Shown piece by piece: positions 1-11,071 of a stretch of DNA of 64,000 nt (the stretch's first letter is position 1; each line of letters begins with the position of its first letter). The stretch comes from Megascapheus bottae (Eukaryota; Chordata; Mammalia; Rodentia; Geomyidae). The DNA lies in contig JANJXV010000100.1 of assembly GCA_024803745.1 (NCBI GenBank), forward strand, positions 2,108,001 to 2,172,000. Direction: 5' to 3'. The position numbers and the translations under genes were made by a program. The notes under the pieces are model-generated. The model was not told the origin of the DNA, ran no database searches, and was given only the letters and a program-made list of their open reading frames with translations.

Positions 1-146
1 GGAAATCAAAAGCAAATACTAAGCAAATGTGTGTTAGATTTTGTCAACAGTGATATTTCAAATATAAATACCTACTCATTGCATTATTTAATATCAATGC
101 CGGAATCTAACTTACACTGGCAGAATCTTCAACCTTTTGAGAATCT
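1..146. repeat. Duplicated non-L1 flank (matches 56156-56300)
   Basis: These bases are not L1. They match 56156-56300 with only a few substitutions, and the match continues through the junction into L1-A up to position 377 (56532 in the other copy). This is a low-copy duplication whose left edge lies outside the window. No gene is visible. Confidence 0.8.
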
Positions 147-455
147 TCAAAAGGGTGTGTAAATATTTAGGATCGTTATGTCTTCCTGGAGGAAAGATCC
201 CTTTAGTAGTATGTAGTAACCTTCTTTGTCTTTTCTTACTAATTTTAGTTTGAAGTTTATTGTATCTGATATGAGGATGGCAACTCCAGCCTGTTTATGG
301 GGGAAGTTAGCTTGATAGAGTTTATTCCAACCTCTCACTTTCAAAAGATGATTGTTTTGGGGTAAGATGTGTCTCTTGAAGACAGCAGAACGATGGCTCT
401 TGCTTTTTGATCCAACTAGACAGCCAATGCCGTTTAATTGGAGAGTTAAGTCCAT
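147..455 (-). pseudogene. L1-A ORF2 endonuclease N-terminal remnant
   Basis: This is the first ~100 codons of an L1 ORF2, which normally encodes an apurinic-type endonuclease plus reverse transcriptase. The start at 455 (reading MDLTLQLNG) is shared with the other L1 copies at 7862 and 62177. The typical stretch AGVAILISDTINF and the ending DITILNIYTP are readable. The frame then stops because L1 sequence ends abruptly at about 147 and unrelated DNA follows, so RT, the Cys-rich C-terminus and the 3' UTR are missing. It cannot be functional. Confidence 0.85.
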
Positions 456-732
456 TGATAAGGGGAGTTAGGATTGAGAGATATTCATTACTTCCTACCA
501 TTTTTAAAAGCTTTTAGTAGGGCCTGTGTCTTGACAGTTCTTGTGGTCCTTAGATGGTATGCTGTTTAGGTGCCATTTCTTTCCCTATATTGCATTTATT
601 TTGGTTTTCTATGTATAGAGCATCTTTGAGAATTCTGTGTAGTGTTGGTTTTGTTTCGACATATTGTTGCAGCTTTTCCCTGGAATGGAATGTTTTTATT
701 GTTCCCTCAGTTATGAATGAGAGCTTAGCTGG
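456..732 (-). other. L1-A inter-ORF spacer
   Basis: This is the non-coding sequence between ORF1 (ends 733) and ORF2 (starts 455) of L1-A. The same spacer lies at 7863-8139 and 62178-62454. Confidence 0.8.
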
Positions 733-1733
733 CTACAATATTCTTGGTTGGTAGTTATTTGATTTAAGGGCATGACATATGTGCTTCCAGTCACTTCGTG
801 CTTGCATGGTCTCTGCTGAGAAACCTGGGGTTATTCTGATTGGTTTGCCTTTATAGGTTACTGATCCCTTTTCCCTGGCTGCCTTTAGGATCTTTCCTTT
901 CGTTTCTATTGATCCAGTTCGGATCACAATGTGGCGGTGGGATGTTCTTTCTGGTCAGGTCTGTTTGGGGTTCTAAAAGCTTCTCGTATCTGGATGGGCC
1001 TGCCCTTCTGGATATTTGGGAAATTCTCTGAGATGATTCCCTGAAGTATATTTCCAATACCATTGACCTCTTTCTCCACGCCCTCCTCAATACCAACTAG
1101 CCTTAAATTAGGCTTCCTAATTGTATCTTGGACCTCATGAAGCGCTCTCAATTTTCCTAGATTTGGATTGACTCATTTTCTGTTCTTTCTCTATAATAAC
1201 TAAATTATCTTCAGCCCCAGAAATTCTCTCCTCTGCATTGTCTAACCTGCTATCAAAGCTATCTAGTTTATTTTTCATCGCCCTTGCTTCTAATCGCTCA
1301 CTTTTGATGCCTTGCATCTCTTGTTTTAGATCATGTATGGATTTCTTTATCTCCTTGATTTCCTTTTGAGTGGTTAGCTCAGTAGCTTTATTTTCTTTGT
1401 ACATTTGCTGGAGTTTGGTCACGTTTTTATTTGTGGATTCTATGAATTCATCCATCTTTCTTGAAAAACCTTTATTATGGCCTCCTTTATGGCTTCTTCT
1501 TTTTCACTTATCACCTTGTTTATGCTTTCCTGTTGTTCAGCTATGGCTTCCTCCATTATCTCTTTCTTTATATTTTCACATTTTTCATTAATGATGTTTA
1601 TCAATTGCATTTGTGTAGCACTTGGAAGACTCTCCTCTAGGTTTGCCAGTGACTGTTCCATTGTCTGTTTACATTGGGTGGGGGATTTTGTTTCTTGATT
1701 TGACATTTTTCTTGAGTTTCTTGTTCTGCCCAT
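733..1733 (-). pseudogene. L1-A ORF1 (RNA-binding chaperone), frameshifted
   Basis: This is a degraded L1 ORF1 of full original length. It starts at 1733 (MGRTRNSRKMSNQET) and ends at 733 (NYQPRIL), as in the intact copy at 62455-63459. The coiled-coil part (1440-1733 and 1135-1455), the RRM-like part (924-1151) and the C-terminal part (733-927) fall in different frames, so there are at least three frame breaks. The family forms trimeric nucleic-acid chaperones that coat L1 RNA in the cytoplasm. This copy is dead. Confidence 0.85.
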
Positions 1734-2418
1734 TTGAAAATGGGAGCAAGATTACTACTAAATACGATTATAGTTTTTCAGATATAACCAACCTAGACCT
1801 CTGTAGCTGACAGACAGTAGATGTTCACAAGTTTTGATTGGTATTATCACTCTTTCTTTTTGTGCACTTACAGACCAGTCTAATACAAACACTGATAAGC
1901 GATTTATACCCAAAACAATAAGCCTCTCAATCCAATCTCAATTGTCTTTAAGTCCCTCTGAGCCTAGAGAATAATTAACCACCTACATATACAATACTGC
2001 TTAACAGACATCAAGTGTAGATCCGTGCAGTATAAGGGTTGAAAGACAAGCAGAGGTCCAGAGATAGAAAAAAAGAATGAGAGAGGTCAGGGGAGGTACA
2101 AGAGGATTAACGTCGGAGTGTAAGAATATTGTAGTAATGAAGAAAAGGTATAGCATAAGGATAACTGACCTAAGTTGGTAAGTAGGTAGCATATTTGAGT
2201 ACAAAGTTTGGAAATTATTAAAATAAAACTTATGTGTTGCTGCAACAAGCTCTTAGCCCAACCAGTGGCCGCACAGTGGACCATTGCATGGATCTGTTTT
2301 TCTTGTCTACGTTGAGGGAAAGGGGTATTTCACAAGATGCAGAAGCGAAGATTTCAGAAGCCAATGCTGTGAGTGAATTAGCTCGTAAACAGCATTTTTA
2401 TTTCCTTTTATCTTTCCA

Positions 2419-2605
2419 GCCCCAGTCCTGGGGCTGGAATTCAGGGATTGAGCACGGTCCTCGGGTTTTCTCAAGTCTAGCCCTCTGCCACTTGAGCCAC
2501 AGTGCCACATCTAGATTTTCTATCTATGTGATACTGAGCAATCAAACCCAGATCTTCATGGATGCTAGGCAAGCACTTTAGCACTATGCCAAACTCTCAA
2601 CCCTG
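2419..2605 (-). mobile_element. Dimeric ID-type SINE inside the L1 5' block
   Basis: The reverse complement shows the tRNA-like ID head (tagtgctaaagtgcttgcct) and the second half ending in the ccaggactgg motif. The same insertion is present at 9832-10017 and 26484-26670, so it predates the duplications. Confidence 0.75.
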
Positions 2606-2831
2606 ACATAGTAATTATAAAGTCATCATCATCATATCAAAATATCCTTTCTGCTACAAAGAATGAACACTTATCTATGTGTGTAATGCTTTTTTTTAAT
2701 TTCACTAATTCTTCTGTGTTTTTCCCTCTTGCATTTTTACACATGACAGCAAAGATAATCATCAGGAAAAAATTGATTAGGATAAAGAAACCTAATAATA
2801 TCCTAGTAGATTGACGTCAAAAATATGTGCA

Positions 2832-3031
2832 AGATGCCCTGTGTGTTTGACCTAGTGGTAGAGTCCTTGGCTACCACGCAAAAAGACTCAGGTTTGATTC
2901 TTCATTACCACATACATAGAAATCGCTGCAAGTGGTGCTGTGGCTCGGTGGGACAGCTAAAGCCTAAAGATAGCCCAAGAACCATGTTCACACTCTGAGG
3001 CAAGTCCAAAGACTAGCAAAAACAAAAAAAT
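2832..3031 (+). mobile_element. Dimeric ID-type SINE inside the L1 5' block
   Basis: It shows an ID-like head (gacctagtggtagagtcctt), the middle module (agtggtgctgtggctc) and an A-rich tail. Orthologous copies lie at 10244-10446 and, inverted, at 26069-26250. Confidence 0.7.
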
Positions 3032-4072
3032 TAGACAAGGGGAAAATGCAGGCAGAGAAGGCACTGTGAAGCAAATGTTTTGTAAAGGATGAGGGCAATA
3101 TTGACCCTTAAGTTTGGATCTTACCTAATAAAGGCTCCTTGAGCCTGAGACAAGACTGGTAGTTGGGCCTAGTAGAAGATATTGGGATTGGACAAATAAG
3201 GTGTGCTGTTTACTACATTCACATGTATATTGTGAGATTGGAGGAGAGATTCAACCTCCAGTATGTCTTTGGTGAGGTCTTCTGTGAGCAAGGATCTTTA
3301 GTCATTGGGCCCTGAAAGGTGACCCTGCCTCCATCACAATGGAACAGAATATGGAACCCTGGTAACCAAGCCACTGTAACTAACAACCAACTCAAGCCAG
3401 CTCACTTGGCCTGTGGCTCAGGAGGAAGAAAGATGTTGATGTGCTGTTGCCAAAGGTCAGGAAACTCGAGTCTCAGGCATGGAAGTTGTGGATGTCTTAC
3501 TCGAAGATGTACATGCTAGATCTTTGCCAAGCCACAAATCCAGAATAACAGGCCTTTCTCTAAGAAGAAGGCCAGGAAAATCCAGGGCAACCAGATGAGG
3601 TAAATTTCTAAGAAGAAATGTATTTGACCCCATCATCCTCCCCACACACTACCACTTTCTTTTTTTAAAATTTTTTTATTGTAATTAGTAAAAGGGTTAC
3701 ATGATATTTGCCAGGTAGAATTTGCATTAATTCACATACATTGATACCCTTTCACATGTCTTGGTACCCATTTCCCTCTACCCCACACCCCCCACTCGTC
3801 TTGGTTTTCGCCCTTCCCTATCAAATTTCAAATATCCAAATACAAATAAATTCAATATATCAGATAACAAAGTGAGATACTATACCAATATGGGATAACC
3901 AAGGGACAGCAAACGAGATGAAAGACAACATAGTACATTAAGGACAACAATCATTCATTATGTGGCTTTTGTTTCAATATTCTGGAAGTCCTTTCAATTA
4001 GCTTCACATTACATGGCCTTATATATGGCCTTTTGCTCTATTGCAAATCTCTGCTAGTAGAGCCCAAGGTTT

Positions 4073-7000
4073 CTACTGATTATGACGAATGAGGGAAACC
4101 ACTGAGCCTAAGTTCCTTTGAGTCTGGCTTACTTCACTTAATATGATTTGTTCTAAGTCTTTCCGTTTCCTAACAAACGGGGCAATGTCATTCTTTCTGA
4201 CAGCAGCATAGAATTCCATTGTGTACAAATACCACAACTTTTTTATCCACTCATCAACTGAGGGACATCTGGGTTGGTTCCATATCTTTGCTATGGTGAA
4301 TAGCGCTGCAATGAACATTGTTGTGCTAGTGGGTTTAGTATGCCCTTGTTTCTGGATTGTTGGGTAAATGCCAAGTAGTGGAATTGCTGGGTCATAGGGG
4401 AGTTCTATGTTTAGCATTTTGAGGCACTGCCACACTGCTTTCCATAGTGGTTGAACGAGTTTGCACTCCCACCAACAGTGTAGTAGTGATCCCTCCTGGC
4501 CACATCCCCTCCAGCATCTGTTGTCATTCATTTTCCTGATCCTGGCCATTCTAACTGGAGTGAGGTGGAATCTTAGAGTTGTTTTGATTTGCATTTCTTT
4601 TATGACCAGAGATGTGGAGCATTTCTTCCTGTGTCTATAGGCCATTCTTGTTTCTTCTTCAGAGAAGACTCTCTTTAAGTCTTTGGCCCATTGTTTAATG
4701 TGATGGGTGTTACTTTGGAGGTTAGTTTTGGAGTGATTCAATTTTTTGAGTTGTTGATATATTTTAGATATGAGGCCTTTGTCCGTTGTTTGGTGGAGCA
4801 GATCTTATCCCACTCTGTAGGCTTCCTGATTAGTTTACTAGCTATATCCGTTGCCATACAAAGCTCTGCAGTTTAATGCAGTCCCATTTATCCAGCCTTT
4901 CTCTGATTTGTTGTGATTCTTTGTCCTTATTAAGAAAGTTTCTACCTGTTCCAAGGAGGCCTAGTGAATATCCTGCTCCTTCCTATAAACTTTTCAGTGT
5001 GTAACCTTTTCCTCCAGGTCTTTGATCCATTTGGAGTTAATTCTAGTGCAAGGTGACAATGAAGGATCCAAATTTAGTTTTCTGCAGGTGCTTAACCAGT
5101 TCTGCCAGCACAACTTGTTGAAGAGGCTATCTTTCTTCCATTCTATTTTTTTGGCTCCCTTGTCAAAGATTAGGTGGCCATAGGTCTGTGGTTTAATATC
5201 TGGGTCCGCAGTTCTATTCCATTGGACTTCAGGCCTGTTCTTGTGCCAGTACCAAGCTGTTTTGAGAATTATAGCTCTGTAATAGAGTCTAAAGTTTGGA
5301 ATTGAAATTCCTCCAGCGCTGTTCTTTCTGCTAAGAAGTGTTTTTGCTTACGGGGTCTTTTATTATTCCATATGAAATTTTGAATTGCCTCTTCTATTTC
5401 TTTAAAGAATGACATTGGGATATTGATGGGTATTGCATTGAATGTGTAGATAGGCCTTGGCAAGATTGTCATTTTCACAATGTTGATTCTTCCAATCCAT
5501 TATCATGGGAGGTTTTTCCATTTCCTTAGTTCTGCTTTAATTTCCTTTTTTAGGGTTTTAAAGTTTTCATCTAAACAGTCCTTTACATTCTTAGTTAAGC
5601 TAATTCCTAGGTACTTTATTTTCTTTGAGGCTATTGTGAAAGGAGTTTCTTTCCTGATTATTGCCTCGTTCATCTCACTATTGGCGTAAAGGAAGGCAGT
5701 TGATTGGTGAGGGTTGATTTTATGGCCTGCTACCCTTCCAAAGCTTTGAATCAGCTCAAGGACCTTGGGAGTAGAGTCTATAGGATTCTTTAAATACAGA
5801 ATCATGTCATCTGCAAAGAGGGATAGTTTTATTTCCTCTTTCCCTACTTGGATCCCCTTTATGCTTGCTTCTTGCCTTATTGCACTGCCTAGGAAATTTA
5901 GTACTATGTTAGAAAGGAGTGGAGAGAGTGGGCATCCTTGTCTCGTTCCTGATTTTAGAGGGAATGGCTTTAGATTTTCACCATTAAATATAATACTAGC
6001 AGTGGGTTTCTCATACACAGCCTTCATTACATTGAGAAATGTTCCATGGACTCCTAGTTTCTCCACATCTTTTAACATAAAGGGGTTTTGGATCTTGTCA
6101 AATGCCATTTCCGCATCTATTGAGACAATCATGTGATTTTTGTCCTTGCTCCTGTTGATGTGTTGAATTGTATTAATTGATTTGTGTATGTTGAACCAGC
6201 TTTGCCTCCCTGTGATGAATCCAGTTTCATCATAGTGTATAATTTTTTGATGAGTTGTTGTAGACGGTTGGCCAGTATTTTGTTGAGAAGTTTTGCATCG
6301 ATGTTCATCAAAGAAATGGGTCGATAGTTCTCTTTCTTTGATGAATCTCTGTCTGGTTTGGGGATGATGGATATACTGGCTTCACAGAATGAGTTTGGTA
6401 AAGAACATTCATTTTCAATTTCGTTGAAGAGCTTGAGGAGTATTGGTGTGAGCTCTGCTTTGAAGACCTTATAGAATTCAGCTGTGAATCCATCTGGCCC
6501 TGGGCTCTTTTTAAGTGGAAGTTGTCTAATTTCCATTTCTATTTCAGAGCTTGAAATAGGCCTGTTGAGTTGGGTTAGCTCTTCTTGGTTCAGTGTGGGT
6601 ATGTTAATATTGTCTAGGAATTCATCCATTTCTTCTAGATTCTCAAATTTGTTGGTGTAAAGGTTTGAGAAGTATTCCCTCATGATATTCTGGATCTTGG
6701 TAATTTCTGTCGTGATATTACCATTTTCATCTGCGATTTTGTTTATTTCGATATGCTCTCTTGTTTTTTTTGGTAAGATTTGCTAAGGGTTTGTCAATTT
6801 TGTTAATTCTTTCAAAGAACCAACTCCTTGTTTTGTTGATTCTATAGGTTTTTTTTATTCCAAATCATTTAATTCTGCTTTGATTTTAATAATTTGCTTT
6901 CTCCTAATGCGTTTAGGGTTGGTTTGTTGCTCTTTTTCCAGGAGGTTAAAGTGAGACATTAACTAGTTGGTTTGCCATTTTTCCAACTTGCTGTTGTAGG

Positions 7001-7862
7001 CACTCAGAGCTATAAATTTTCCTCTGAGTACTGCCTTTGTTTTGTCCCTAAGGAGTTGATATTTGTGTGCTCCTTATTGTTAAATTTCATAAACAGTTGG
7101 ATATCTGTTCTGATCTCTTCGATTACCCATTGTTTTTGATTCAACATTGTGTTGTTCAGTCTCCATGAGTTACAGGGTTTTCGGTGGTGGAGATGAGTGT
7201 TCAGTTCTAATTTGATGCCTTTATGGTCTGAGAGTGTGCATGGAATAATTTCAGTGTTTCTGAATCTGTCCAGGTTTGTTTTATGGCCTAAGATGTGGTC
7301 TATTATGGAAAATATTCCATGTGCTGCTGAGAAAAATGTATATTGTGTTGTTACTGGGTGGAATATTCTGCAGATGTCTGTTAGATCTAGTTGGTCTATA
7401 TAGTTGTTCAGTTCTAAGGTTTCTCTGTTGAGCTTTGTCTTGTTAATCTGTCCATAGGTGAGAGTGGTGTCTTAAACTCACCTACAATCACTGTATTTCG
7501 ATCTATGTATGGTTTCAGTGTAAGTAAAGTTTGCTTGATGAAGTTTGGAGCTCCGGGATTGGGTGTGTAAATATTTAGGATAGTTATGTCTTCTGGAGGA
7601 AAGATCCCTTTAGTAGTATGTAGTCACCTTCTTTGTCTTTTCTTACTAATTTTAGTTTGAAGTCTATTGTATCTGATATGAGGATGGCAACTCCAGCCTG
7701 TTTATGGGGGCAGTTAGCTTGATAGAGTTTATTCCAACCTCTCACTTTCAAAAGATGATTGTTTTTGGGTAAGATGTGTCTCTTGAAGACAGCAGAACGA
7801 TGGCTCTTGCTTTTTGATCCAACTAGACAGCCTATGCCATTTTATTGGAGAGTTAAGTCCAT
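4073..7862 (-). pseudogene. L1-B ORF2 (endonuclease / reverse transcriptase), broken
   Basis: The coding span has the usual L1 ORF2 length (~1,260 codons) from the start at 7862 to the stop at 4073. The endonuclease region has no long open frame. The RT region is readable in two frames: 6129-6683 with [15 protein letters not shown] and [18 protein letters not shown], and 5503-6132 with [15 protein letters not shown] and the catalytic LSLFADDMI. The C-terminal part is at 4073-4741 ([20 protein letters not shown]). Several frameshifts and stops separate these pieces. Intact ORF2 proteins nick DNA and copy L1 RNA by target-primed reverse transcription. This one cannot. Confidence 0.9.
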
Positions 7863-8139
7863 TGATATTGAGAGTTAGGATTGAGAGATATTTATTAGTT
7901 CCTACCCTTTTGAAAAGCTTTTAGTAGGGCCTGTGTCTTGACAGTTCTTGTGGTCCTTAGATGGTATGCTGTTTAGGTGCCATTTCTTTCCCTATATTGC
8001 ATTTATTTTGGTTTTCTATGTATAGAGCATCTTTGAGAATTCTCTGTAGTGTTGGTTTTGTTTCGACATATTGTTGCAGCTTTTCCCTGGAATGGAGTGT
8101 TTTTATTGTTCCCTCAGTTATGAATGAGAGCTTAGCTGG

Positions 8140-9145
8140 CTACAATATTCTTGGTTGGTAGTTATTTGATTTAAGGGCATGACATATATGCTTCCAGTCA
8201 CTTCGTGCTTGCATGGTCTCTGCTGAGAAATCTGGGGTTATTCTGATTGGTTTGCCTTTATAGGTTACTGATCCCTTTTCCCTGGCTGCATTTAAGGTCT
8301 TTCCTTTCATTTCTATTGATCCAGTTCGGATCACAATGTGGCGGTGGGATGTTCTTTTCTGGTCAGGTCTGTTTGGGGTTCTAAAACCTTCTCGTATCTG
8401 GATGGGCCTGCCCTTCTGGATATTTGGGAAATTCTCTGAGATGATTCCCTGAAGTATATTTCCAATACCATTGACCTCTTTCTCCACGCCCTCCTCAATA
8501 CAAACTAGCCTTAAATTGGGCTTCGTAATTGCATTTTGGACCTTCTGAAGCGCTGTCTCATATTTCCTACATTTGGATTGACTCATTTTCTGTTCTTTCT
8601 GTATAATAACTAAATTATCTTCAGCCCCGGAAATTCTCTCCTCTGCATTGTCTAACTTGCTATCAAAACTATCTACTTTACTTTTCATCTCCCTTGCTTC
8701 TAATTGCGCATTTTTCATGCCTTGCTTCTCTTGTTTTGGATCATGTATGGATTTTTTTATCTCCTTGATTTCCTTTTGAGTGGTTAGCTCAGTAGCTTTA
8801 TATTCTTTGTACATTTGCTGGAGTTTGGTCACGTTTTTATTTGTAGATTCTATGAATTCATCCATCTTTCTTTGAAAAACCTTTATTATGGCCACCTTTT
8901 TTGGCTTCTTCTTTTTCACTTATCACATTGTTTTTGCTTTCCTCTTGTTCTGCTATGGCTTCCTCCATTATCTCTTTCTTTATATTTTCACATTTTCCAT
9001 TAATGATGTTTATCAATTGCATTTGTGTAGCACTTGGAAGACTCTCCTCTAGGTTTGCCAGTGACTGTTCCATTGTCTGTTTACATTGGGTGGGGGATGT
9101 TGTTTCTTGATTTGACATTTTTCTTGAGTTTCTTGTTCTGCCCAT
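8140..9145 (-). pseudogene. L1-B ORF1, one frameshift
   Basis: The start at 9145 (MGRTRNSRKMSNQET) and end at 8140 match the intact ORF1 at 62455-63459. The N-terminal ~95 codons (8858-9145) and the remaining 259 codons (8140-8919) are in different frames, so one frameshift falls near 8880-8910. The rest reads through the coiled coil, the RRM-like segment (NLRLVCIEEGVEKEVNGIG) and the C-terminal domain to NYQPRIL. Confidence 0.88.
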
Positions 9146-9831
9146 TTGAAAATGGGAGCAAGATTACTACTAAATACGATTATAGTTTTTCAGATATAAC
9201 CAACCTAGACCTCTGCAGCTGGCAGACACTAGATGTTCACAAGTTTTGATTGGTATTATCACTCTTTCCTTTTGTGCACTTACAGACCAGTCTAATACAA
9301 CCACTGATACGCGATTCATACCCAAAACAATAAGCCTCTCAATCCAATCTCTATTGTCTTTAAGTCCCTCTGAGCCTAGAGAATAATTAACCACCTACAT
9401 ATACAATATTGCTCAACAGCCATCAAGTGTAGGTCTGTGCAGTATAAGGGTTGAAAGACGAGCAGAGGTCCAGAGATAGAAAAAAAGAATGAGAGAGGTC
9501 AGGGGAGGTAAAAGAGGATTAACGTAGGAGTGTAAGAATATTGTAGTAAAGAAGAAAAGGTATAGCATAAGGATTACTGACCTAAGTTGGTAAGTAGGTA
9601 GCATATTTGAGTACAAAGTTTGGAAAGTATTAGAATAAAACTTATGTGTTGCTGCACAACTAGCTCTTAGCCCAACCAGTGGCCTCACAGTGGACCATGG
9701 GATGGATCTGTTTTCCTTGTCTTGGTTGAGGGAAAGGGGTATTTCACAAGATGCAGAAGTGAAGATTTCAGAAGCCAATGCTGTGAGTGAATTAGCTCGT
9801 AAAAAGCATTTTTATTTTCTTTTATCTTTCT

Positions 9832-10017
9832 GCCAGTCTTGGGGCTTGAATTCAGGGCCTGAGCACTGTCCTCGGGTTTTCTCAAGTCTAGCCCTCTGCC
9901 ACTTGAGCCACAGTGCCACATGTAGATTTTCTATCTATGTGATACTGAGCAATCAAACCCAGATCTTCATGGATGCTAGGCAAGCACTCTACCCCTATGC
10001 CAATCTCTCAACCCTGG
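9832..10017 (-). mobile_element. Dimeric ID-type SINE inside the L1 5' block
   Basis: This is the paralogous copy of the SINE at 2419-2605, with the same boundaries and orientation. Confidence 0.75.
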
Positions 10018-10243
10018 CATAGTCATTATAAAGTCATCATCATCATATCAAAATATCCTTTCTCCTACAAAGAATGAACACTTATCTATGTGTTTAATGC
10101 TTTTTTTAAATTTCACTAATTCTTCTGTGTTTTTCCCTCTTGCATTTTTTACACATGACAGCAAAGCTAATCATCAGGAAAAAAATGATTAGGATACAGA
10201 AACCTACTAATGTCCTAGTAGATTGAGGTCAAAAATATGTGCA

Positions 10244-10446
10244 AGATGCCCTGTGTGTTTGACCTAGTGGTAGAATCCTTGGCTACCACGCAAAAAGACT
10301 CAGGTTTGATTCCTCATTACCACATACATAGAAAACGCTGCAAGTGGTGCTGTGGCTCGTTGGGACAGCTAAACCCTAAAGAAAGCCCAAGAACAATGTT
10401 CACACTCTGAGGTCAAGTCCCCAGACTAGCAAAAACAAAAAAAAAA
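10244..10446 (+). mobile_element. Dimeric ID-type SINE inside the L1 5' block
   Basis: This is the paralogous copy of the SINE at 2832-3031, with a longer A-rich tail. Confidence 0.7.
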
Positions 10447-11071
10447 TCTACAAGGGGCAAAATGCAGGCAGAGAAGGCACTGTGAAGCAAATGTTTTGTA
10501 AAGGATGAGGGCAATATTGACCCTTAAGTTTGGATCTTACCGAAGAAAGGCTCCTTGAGCCTGAGACCAGACTGGTAGTTGGGCCTAGTGGAAGACATTG
10601 GGATTGGACAAATAAGGTGTGCTGTTTACTACATCCAAATGTATATTGTGAGATTGGAGGAGAGATTCAGCCTCCAGTATGTCTTTGGTGAGGTCTTCTG
10701 TGAGCAAGGATCTTTGGTCATTGGGCCCTGAAAGGTGACCCTGCCTCCCTCACAATGGAACAGAATATGGAACCCTGGTAACCAAGCCACTGTAACTAAC
10801 AACGAACTCAAGCCAGCTCACTTGGCCTGTGGCTCAGGAGGAAGAAAGATGTTGCTGTGCTGTTGCCAAAGGTCAGGAAACTCGAGTCTCAGGCATGGAA
10901 GTTGTGGATGTCTTACTCGAAGATGTACATGCCAGATCATTGCCAAGCCACAAATCCAGTATAACATGCCTTTCTTTAAGAAGAAGGCCAGGGAAATCCA
11001 GGGCAACCAGATGAGGTATATTTCTAACAAGAAATGTATTTGACCCCATCATCCTCCCCACACACTACAAC

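Larger units (their letters stand above)
1734..3660 (-). repeat. 1.9-kb block upstream of L1-A ORF1 (candidate 5' UTR)
   Basis: This non-coding block lies immediately upstream of ORF1 on the minus strand. It repeats base for base with few changes at 9146-11070 and, as far as the window goes, at 63460-64000. A more diverged inverted copy sits at about 25445-26830. It contains two ID-type SINEs (2419-2605 and 2832-3031). At 3660 it abuts the T-rich 3' end of the next L1. It could be the true 5' UTR of this L1 lineage or flanking DNA co-amplified with the L1. Its short ORFs are not convincing. Confidence 0.7.
3662..11070 (-). mobile_element. L1-B: full tandem unit (3' UTR, ORF2, ORF1, 5' block)
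   Basis: This is a complete L1 unit in antisense: T-rich 3' end at 3662, 3' UTR to about 4072, ORF2 4073-7862, spacer, ORF1 8140-9145, then the 1.9-kb block to 11070. Both ends abut homologous copies of the same family, L1-C on the right and L1-A's block on the left, giving a repeat period of about 7,410 bp. Both ORFs are broken, so the element is inactive. Confidence 0.85.
9146..11070 (-). repeat. 1.9-kb block upstream of L1-B ORF1 (candidate 5' UTR)
   Basis: This is the second full copy of the block described at 1734-3660. It aligns throughout, including both SINEs and the far end next to the following L1 3' end. Small indels are visible, for example in the A-runs near 10440. Confidence 0.7.

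Noticed and set aside
10735..11043. 102-codon plus-strand frame in the L1 5' block, shared with 3319-3519 and the orphan copy
   Set aside because: Other copies carry frameshifts and stops, and there is no protein-like conservation. Similarity is explained by the DNA repeat.
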